DNA of 64,000 nt from a virus: positions 1-64,000 of IMG/VR virus record IMGVR_UViG_3300019360_000147. The stretch is one strand, 5' to 3'. Shown piece after piece: positions 58,812 to 64,000 of the stretch. The translations under genes and the position numbers were made by a program. The notes under the pieces were generated by a model that saw only the letters and a list, made by a program, of their open reading frames with translations, made no database searches and had not been told where the DNA came from. Position 1 is the stretch's first letter, and every line of letters begins with the position of its first letter.

Positions 58812-59261
58812 ATGCGCGACCTCACGTGGTATCAGCCCTGGCCCTGGCCGGTCTATGACGAGCCGGAAGACGCCCCGGACGGCTGGCCCGGCTTCCTGGC
58901 GGCACACCAGCATGAGGAGATCGCCGTCGCCCACTGGGACATCGCCAAAGCGCAGCAGGCGGGTGTGTGGTCGGAGGGCCTGCCCAACCTCGCCGTACTC
59001 CTGTTCAATTGGTATCCGGCCTGCAGCGCCGTGCCTGTCTTGTTTCGATGGGCCTATGTGCCGTTCAAGACGCTGGAGTACCGGTTACGCTACTCAAAGC
59101 GCGATGTGCCGTGTTACTTGACACTCTGGCGTTTGGATCGAGCAGCCAGTGACGACGAGTACGGATACCACTACTGGCCCAGCCGTTTTTGGAACGCGTG
59201 GTCGTTTTTTTTCTTCAAGGTGCTGTTATGGCCAAGAGCCACTGGACGAGCGTTCTTCTAA
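58812..59261 (+). CDS. Hypothetical protein, Trp/Tyr-rich
   Basis: 149 residues from ATG 58812. WYQPWPWPVYDEPEDAPDGWPG at the N-terminus and a hydrophobic C-terminus WNAWSFFFFKVLLWP that may touch the membrane. Could relate to lysis; unknown. Confidence 0.5.
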   Translation: MRDLTWYQPWPWPVYDEPEDAPDGWPGFLAAHQHEEIAVAHWDIAKAQQAGVWSEGLPNLAVLLFNWYPACSAVPVLFRWAYVPFKTLEYRLRYSKRDVPCYLTLWRLDRAASDDEYGYHYWPSRFWNAWSFFFFKVLLWPRATGRAFF

Positions 59262-59530
59262 TCACAGGGATAGGGGTCTGGGCATTCCCGCCCCTGGCAG
59301 AGTCCCAAGACGCACTGGGGGCCTGTCAGGACCAACTCCGGGGCGTGCGGGTGTACGCCGAACGCCTAGCGAAATCCAAGCAGGCAGATGATCTGGACGC
59401 GGCGCAGGTGATTGCGAACCTCATCAAACAGATTGAGAGCCTTCAGGCCGAGATGCAGCGGATAAAGGCGAAGCCACCAGAGAGTCCTACGGTTCCGAAA
59501 GTCGCCCCACAGGGCGGGGAGACACACTGA
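59228..59530 (+). CDS. Exported coiled-coil protein, spanin-like candidate
   Basis: 100 residues from ATG 59228, overlapping the previous gene by 34 bp. N-terminal hydrophobic VLLITGIGVWAFPPLAES, then LAKSKQADDLDAAQVIANLIKQIESLQAEMQRI, a membrane-anchored coiled coil like an inner-membrane spanin. Spanins often overlap a neighbouring frame. No clear outer partner. Confidence 0.45.
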   Translation: MAKSHWTSVLLITGIGVWAFPPLAESQDALGACQDQLRGVRVYAERLAKSKQADDLDAAQVIANLIKQIESLQAEMQRIKAKPPESPTVPKVAPQGGETH

Positions 59531-61197
59531 TGGCCATTGACCTCACCGGCATCTTCCAAGGCGGCCCCGGCGCGAAGGGCGAGGATTTCTACAAACAGTT
59601 CCCCTTCCTCAGGCCTCCGGCTCCCCCGGAGGAGTCGCTGATGCGGTACGCGACCGCCCCAAAGCCCACGCAGCCTCCGACCCTTCCCATGACGCAGAAT
59701 GCGCAGGGAGTCTGGGAGCCGACCGGGCCCGCACCGACCACGGGGGCAGACCTCTCCGGACTGGCCCCGCTGCGGCAGGCAAGTCGGCAGACCCTAGCGA
59801 ATGCCTACGATCCGGGCGGGGGGGTGGACCAGCAGGCCCTCCAAGATCTCATCAATCGGCAACTCTGGGGGACGGGGGAATCTGCGGGTGTGTACTCCGG
59901 CATGGCCAGCCGCGGCCTGAACGAGTTACAGCCCGAGACCCAGTACGCCACGAGCAGGGTCGTCAAGGATTCTCTCCAGCAGCTCGCCGATCAGTACGCC
60001 GCCCGCCAGCGGGCCGCGATCGAGACCGGCCGTACGACGGAGATGACCGAGCCGAACTTCCGATTGACCGAGGCCGGCGTGACGGGGGCATATGGGGGGC
60101 AGCCGACGTTGGAGAATCTCCTCGGCACCCGGGCCCTCGACATCCGGGGTGAGGAAGCGGCGACGCGGTCAAAGCAGCTTGAGGAGGAGTTGAGTTTCCG
60201 GCGGCAGGCGCTGCTCGGGTCGATGATCGGGGGATTGGCCGAGCGGAGCGGACTCCTGGATCTGATATTTGGCGGCCGTGCTGGCACGGCAGGCGGGGGA
60301 CTGTTGGGAACGGCAACCGGTGCTGCGACACGGGGGCTATTGCCGCAGGCCGTGCGATGGATCGGGGAACAGCTTGGATTTGGCAGCGATATTGCGGCGT
60401 ATACCCCGCAGCAGCGGGCCATCATCGACTCCATGACCCGGCAGGATGCCATGGTGGAATCGATGAACATGGGTCAAGGCGGGGGCGGGGGCGGTGGTGC
60501 TGGCGGGGCGGTTGGCGGGGCGGCCAGTGGAGTCGGAGCCGCAAATACCGTCAGCGGTATGGCGGGCGGGCCGACGATCCAAGGTCTGTTGGCTGGCGTC
60601 GGGGCCTTAACTCCAGGGGGTGTCGGAGCAGCCGCGCCATCTATCGAGGCCGGGTTGGTTGAGATGTTGGGGCCGGAGCTGGCCGCCGAATTGGGGTATG
60701 GGGCTGGAGCCACTGCTGGCGGCGCAGCGGGCGGCGCTGCTGGCGGCGGTGGCGCGGGGGCCGGTGCAGCTGGCGCAACTCCGCTCGCCGCTTGGGCGCT
60801 TCCGGTTGCGGCGATTGGCTTGCCGGTGGCAGCTGGTCTAAGTGCCGGCTACGCGAACAAGAAACTTATGGGTGCGGAGTATGGAGCAAAGATGGCGTTC
60901 CAGGGTCAAATGGCCAAGAATCCACAAATCGGGCAAACCCTCTTAGCGAACTTCCAAGATGAGGTGAACAGGGCCATCGCAGCCGACGTGGACGTGTATC
61001 CCGGCGATGTGATGACTCGGGCGATCCAGCGGACCGGCATTCCCACGACGAATGACGTTTATACGGCTGGAATCAGTCAGGTACTAACGGGTGAACAGCC
61101 ATACGCGCAAGTGTGGGCACAACTTCATGATTGGCTACGGCAGAAAGCTTACTCGATTTACGCCAATCCAGCCTGGGATATGGACCTCGGGAAGTAG
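59530..61197 (+). CDS. Ejection/internal virion protein candidate
   Basis: 555 residues. Gly/Ala-rich membrane-active middle (residues 310-440, GGGGGGGAGGAVGGAAS and ALPVAAIGLPVAAGLSAGYANKK). N-terminal Pro-rich and helical parts, C-terminal soluble domain. Typical of podovirus ejection proteins that form a channel through the host envelope. Confidence 0.65.
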   Translation: MAIDLTGIFQGGPGAKGEDFYKQFPFLRPPAPPEESLMRYATAPKPTQPPTLPMTQNAQGVWEPTGPAPTTGADLSGLAPLRQASRQTLANAYDPGGGVDQQALQDLINRQLWGTGESAGVYSGMASRGLNELQPETQYATSRVVKDSLQQLADQYAARQRAAIETGRTTEMTEPNFRLTEAGVTGAYGGQPTLENLLGTRALDIRGEEAATRSKQLEEELSFRRQALLGSMIGGLAERSGLLDLIFGGRAGTAGGGLLGTATGAATRGLLPQAVRWIGEQLGFGSDIAAYTPQQRAIIDSMTRQDAMVESMNMGQGGGGGGGAGGAVGGAASGVGAANTVSGMAGGPTIQGLLAGVGALTPGGVGAAAPSIEAGLVEMLGPELAAELGYGAGATAGGAAGGAAGGGGAGAGAAGATPLAAWALPVAAIGLPVAAGLSAGYANKKLMGAEYGAKMAFQGQMAKNPQIGQTLLANFQDEVNRAIAADVDVYPGDVMTRAIQRTGIPTTNDVYTAGISQVLTGEQPYAQVWAQLHDWLRQKAYSIYANPAWDMDLGK

Positions 61198-61313
61198 TTG
61201 CGGCCGATGTTGTAAGCGGGGGGGCGGGCTGACTGCGGAAGAGTTAACACGATGGGGGGACATGTAGGGTCTGGTGTTCTGACCGAGGGCGAAAAGACGA
61301 TTCGGAGAGTGCG

Positions 61314-62525
61314 ATGGCCAATTTCCTGAACGTCGGGATTCCCTCAGCTATCTTGGCGGCCGTCGGGTCGGCACCCGAGCAACGGGAGCGGGCGGACCGA
61401 CTCGCCCAACTCGAGGCTCAGCGGCAATACCAGGCCGAACGGCTCGGACTGGATCGGGAGACGCTGGCGGAGACGCGCCGGCAGCACGATCTGCAGTACG
61501 GACCGAGCACGATCAACGTCCCCGGCGTCGGGGAGATCACCGGGCCACGCTGGGCCATCCCCTCCCTGATTCAAGCGGCGTCTGCTCGGGAGCGGGAGGT
61601 GAGTCCGACGGAACTCGGGGCACTGGCGACCATCCGGGAGCGCATCGTGAATCCCCAGGTGGGCGGCATGGTGGATCTTCCCCAAGACATCAGACTACCG
61701 CGGACCTCGGTGGAGAAGCTCTTCACGGAGGCGGGGGCGCAGCGGAAAGAGGTCGATCTTGCCGCCGCCAAGCAGAAGCAGGGACTCGCGAATGCACGGT
61801 ACCGGCAGGCATACTCTCTCGGGATCGCTCAGGGAATTCCCCATCCGGTCGCCGATGCGATGGCAATCGAGACCGCGACGAAGGAATTCGGCGTGGCACC
61901 TGAGCGTGAGGCCTTTGCAACGGAGCCAAGGGAGGGGCGGCAACCCACCGAGGCGAGTCTTGCGTTCGATGCGGCTCGCGGAGATCCCGCCAAGGCCCTG
62001 GACATTCTCAAAAAGCAAAAGCGGGAGGTCGGACGGAGTAAGGTGGATCTGGCTCTTGAGGTGGCTGGCGGAGATCCCGCCAAGGCCATCGCCATCCTGG
62101 ACCGGGATGAACAGCGGGAGCGTGACTCCGCGTGGGCAAAGGCCAGCACTATCCTCACGCAGGCCCGGAACATACGATCCATGGAGCAGGGCCGATTCGG
62201 CAAGATCATCATGGATCCGGTCGAGGAGGAGAACGTGATCAGTCGCATCGCCAATCAACTGGCGGTGGGGACGCGCGATCCACTGGTCCAGGACATTGTT
62301 CGGACAATGATGGGGGGGCTTGGCGGGGGTGTCCAACCCCCTGGGGCACAGCCGCCCGTGGCTCCTCCAACTCAACCGCGTCCCGCGCCGGCCGTGCGGC
62401 CACCGGCACCAGCCGGGGCACCCGAGACGCTTAGTCGACGTGACACACGGTACAGCAAACTCCAGGGTCGTGGACTGTCCGACCAGCAGATCGAGACACA
62501 ATTCGGGGTGAGGATCGTTCCATAG
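61314..62525 (+). CDS. Ejection/internal virion protein candidate
   Basis: 403 residues. Helical, charged (EQRERADRLAQLEAQRQYQAERLGLDRETLAETRRQHDLQYG). Contains two copies of DxxxGDPAKAxxIL (AARGDPAKALDIL, VAGGDPAKAIAIL), an internal duplication. Pro-rich region near the end. Directly before the polyvalent protein. Confidence 0.65.
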   Translation: MANFLNVGIPSAILAAVGSAPEQRERADRLAQLEAQRQYQAERLGLDRETLAETRRQHDLQYGPSTINVPGVGEITGPRWAIPSLIQAASAREREVSPTELGALATIRERIVNPQVGGMVDLPQDIRLPRTSVEKLFTEAGAQRKEVDLAAAKQKQGLANARYRQAYSLGIAQGIPHPVADAMAIETATKEFGVAPEREAFATEPREGRQPTEASLAFDAARGDPAKALDILKKQKREVGRSKVDLALEVAGGDPAKAIAILDRDEQRERDSAWAKASTILTQARNIRSMEQGRFGKIIMDPVEEENVISRIANQLAVGTRDPLVQDIVRTMMGGLGGGVQPPGAQPPVAPPTQPRPAPAVRPPAPAGAPETLSRRDTRYSKLQGRGLSDQQIETQFGVRIVP

Positions 62526-64000
62526 ATGGGGCTCGCTGAGATCGACAACTTTCTGAGTGCTGACACGCCACGCGCCGGAGGACTGGCGGCGATCGACGAC
62601 TATCTGGAACAGCCACCTGCCTCCTCAACCTGGCGCGATCGCATGTTCAAGACCGGGCAGGAGACGCTGGCGGATCCGAACGCGACGACCGGGGAGCGGT
62701 TCTTGGCGGGGGTGACGACCGGGATGCGGTCCGTGCCAAGTCCGTTCCGTCCCCTTCCAGGGCCACAGGCGACGCTTGAAGAGATCCAACAGGATCCGCT
62801 TCCGACCCGGATCGCCGAAGTGCCGATGCTGCCATTTTCGATGGCGTTTTCCGGGGTCACGCGTGGGCTGGAAGAGGCCGGGGTCATCAGCCGGGAGACC
62901 ACGGAGAATCTGGCGAAAATCCCCGTGGCGCTCGCCCCGATGTTCATGGCGCCGCCTCCACGGCCAGCACGATCCATCCCACCCCTGCGGGCGAAGCAGG
63001 CTATGACTGAGGCTCCACCGATCGTCCGACCGATTCCAGAGCCTGGGGGGCCACCGATGCAACCGGTGGAGCCCCCCGTTGCCCCCCGTGCCAGACCGAT
63101 GGGTCCTGTCCCGGAGCCGACCGTGACCCTGGGGAGTTTGGGCGGGGGCCTGCAAGATATCGCTGGCTACCTGCCTGAGTCAGTCCGGAATCTGCCTGCG
63201 ACCTATTGGAAGGAGGTCCAGAAGGGCTTGGATTACATCTCCGCCAAGACGCCGAGTGTCCTCCCGATCGTCCGACCGATTCCAGAGCCTGGGGGGCCAC
63301 CGATGCAACCGGTGGAGCCCCCCGTTGCCCCCCGTGCCAGACCGATGGGTCCTGTCCCGGAGCCGTTGACCACCGTCGCCCCGGAACTCGCTATGCCGGA
63401 GGTCATCCGCCGGGCGATTGAACCGACCCGTCCAGCGAAACTGCCTGCGGTCGGGATCGGGGATGTGCAGGAAGTCCGGTTCGACGCCAAACAGGAGAAG
63501 GCCAAGATCGCCGGGTACCGGGCGGGGGCGGAGGAGCCGATTCCAGTACCGAGAGCCGAGAGCCGAGAGCCGAGCAAGATGGAGGGAGCGGCCCGGGAGC
63601 CATTCTTCGGGGAGGTGGACCGACTGGCGGCGGAAGAGGCTGGGCTCTTCCGGCGGGAGCCCGTGGGTGCGCCTATGCGCGTCGAGACGCCAGAAGGGGC
63701 TCGGGCGGTCACCGCCATGGATCCACGCCTTATGAAGGTTTTGGGGGGGAACCTCTATTCGGGCGACCTTGGCGTTGTGGCCGTGAAAGAGATGCTGCAG
63801 AACGCCACGGACAGTCTGCGCGCCCTGGAGAAGCCCGGCACTGGAACCGTCCGGGCGTCGGTGGACTCCGTTAAGCGGACGATTACGGTCACGGATACTG
63901 GGGCGGGCATGACGCCGGAGGTGGCGACCAGGGAATTGGTGGATATCGGGGGATCGTCAAAGGCCGAAGGCTCGGCCGGGGGATTTGGAATCGCCAAGGT
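62526..64000 (+). CDS. Polyvalent-type ejected protein with GHKL ATPase domain, 3' partial
   Basis: Starts ATG 62526, one base after the previous stop, and runs off the right edge. Residues 1-400 are Pro/Ala-rich and carry a 34-residue unit twice (from a 102-bp DNA repeat). At about 420-485 are the GHKL boxes: VVAVKEMLQNATDSLRA (N box), TVTDTGAGMTPE (G1) and GGSSKAEGSAGGFGIAKV (G2), as in Hsp90/MutL/gyrase B. Such enzyme domains fused to huge linkers are known from phage polyvalent proteins injected with the DNA. Confidence 0.78.
   Translation, partial: MGLAEIDNFLSADTPRAGGLAAIDDYLEQPPASSTWRDRMFKTGQETLADPNATTGERFLAGVTTGMRSVPSPFRPLPGPQATLEEIQQDPLPTRIAEVPMLPFSMAFSGVTRGLEEAGVISRETTENLAKIPVALAPMFMAPPPRPARSIPPLRAKQAMTEAPPIVRPIPEPGGPPMQPVEPPVAPRARPMGPVPEPTVTLGSLGGGLQDIAGYLPESVRNLPATYWKEVQKGLDYISAKTPSVLPIVRPIPEPGGPPMQPVEPPVAPRARPMGPVPEPLTTVAPELAMPEVIRRAIEPTRPAKLPAVGIGDVQEVRFDAKQEKAKIAGYRAGAEEPIPVPRAESREPSKMEGAAREPFFGEVDRLAAEEAGLFRREPVGAPMRVETPEGARAVTAMDPRLMKVLGGNLYSGDLGVVAVKEMLQNATDSLRALEKPGTGTVRASVDSVKRTITVTDTGAGMTPEVATRELVDIGGSSKAEGSAGGFGIAK
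63018..63119 (+). repeat. 102-bp in-frame direct repeat, copy 1
   Basis: Exact copy of 63264-63365, offset 246 bp (82 codons), encoding the Pro-rich RPIPEPGGPPMQPVEPP unit. Confidence 0.9.
63264..63365 (+). repeat. 102-bp in-frame direct repeat, copy 2
   Basis: Identical to 63018-63119. The repeat could change copy number and so vary linker length. Confidence 0.9.

Overview
The window is one stretch of a high-GC, tightly packed dsDNA temperate phage or prophage genome. It has a large terminase subunit, portal, major capsid protein, tail proteins, ejection proteins and a tyrosine recombinase. Almost every gene is on the + strand, with ATGA/GTGA/TGATG stop-start overlaps. The portal, capsid and tail-accessory families point to a P22/N4-like podovirus plan. 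Lipoprotein, CMP-Kdo and O-antigen type genes point to a Gram-negative host. No host genus can be named from the sequence, and the phage continues past both window edges.

Layout. (1) 3-1398: the C-terminal part of a TnpB/Cas12-like RuvC-fold protein whose visible catalytic positions look degenerate, followed by an 8-repeat CRISPR array. There is no cas1/cas2 in view. (2) 1405-24.2 kb: a long operon of small phage genes and a large glycan module. The module holds many glycosyltransferases, a WecG-type transferase, a bacterial sugar transferase, an NDP-sugar epimerase, NeuB- and NeuA-like enzymes, KdsB, an ABC exporter, methyltransferases and a radical SAM protein. Two mini-arrays of the same CRISPR repeat (6363-6464 and 10545-10719) sit between its genes behind an identical 56-bp leader. 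A full-length TnpB is at 23066-24232. (3) 24.25-31.0 kb: DNA-binding and regulatory genes, an operator-rich intergenic region, small unknown proteins, the integrase, and a short leftward unit with its own promoter. (4) 31.06-44.7 kb: surface and secreted proteins, terminase, two coiled-coil serine-rich fibers, then a second block of DUF115/glycosyltransferase/methyltransferase genes. (5) 45.3-64 kb: portal, scaffold-like protein, capsid, adaptor, tail beta-propeller, an O-antigen polymerase-like membrane protein, and ejection proteins ending in a polyvalent-type protein with a GHKL ATPase domain.

How the parts may work together (inference): the phage seems to carry an RNA-guided DNA-binding system that is probably nuclease-inactive, with guides spread over three arrays inside its own operon. 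Spacer 3 of the main array matches the window's own structural gene at 50886-50920 in 34 of 35 positions, and the mismatch is in what would be the seed. Targets could therefore be related phages, or the system could regulate this phage's own genes. The glycan genes can in principle make CMP-nonulosonic acid and CMP-Kdo, alter the host surface, or decorate the serine-rich fibers through the DUF115 (Maf-like) proteins.
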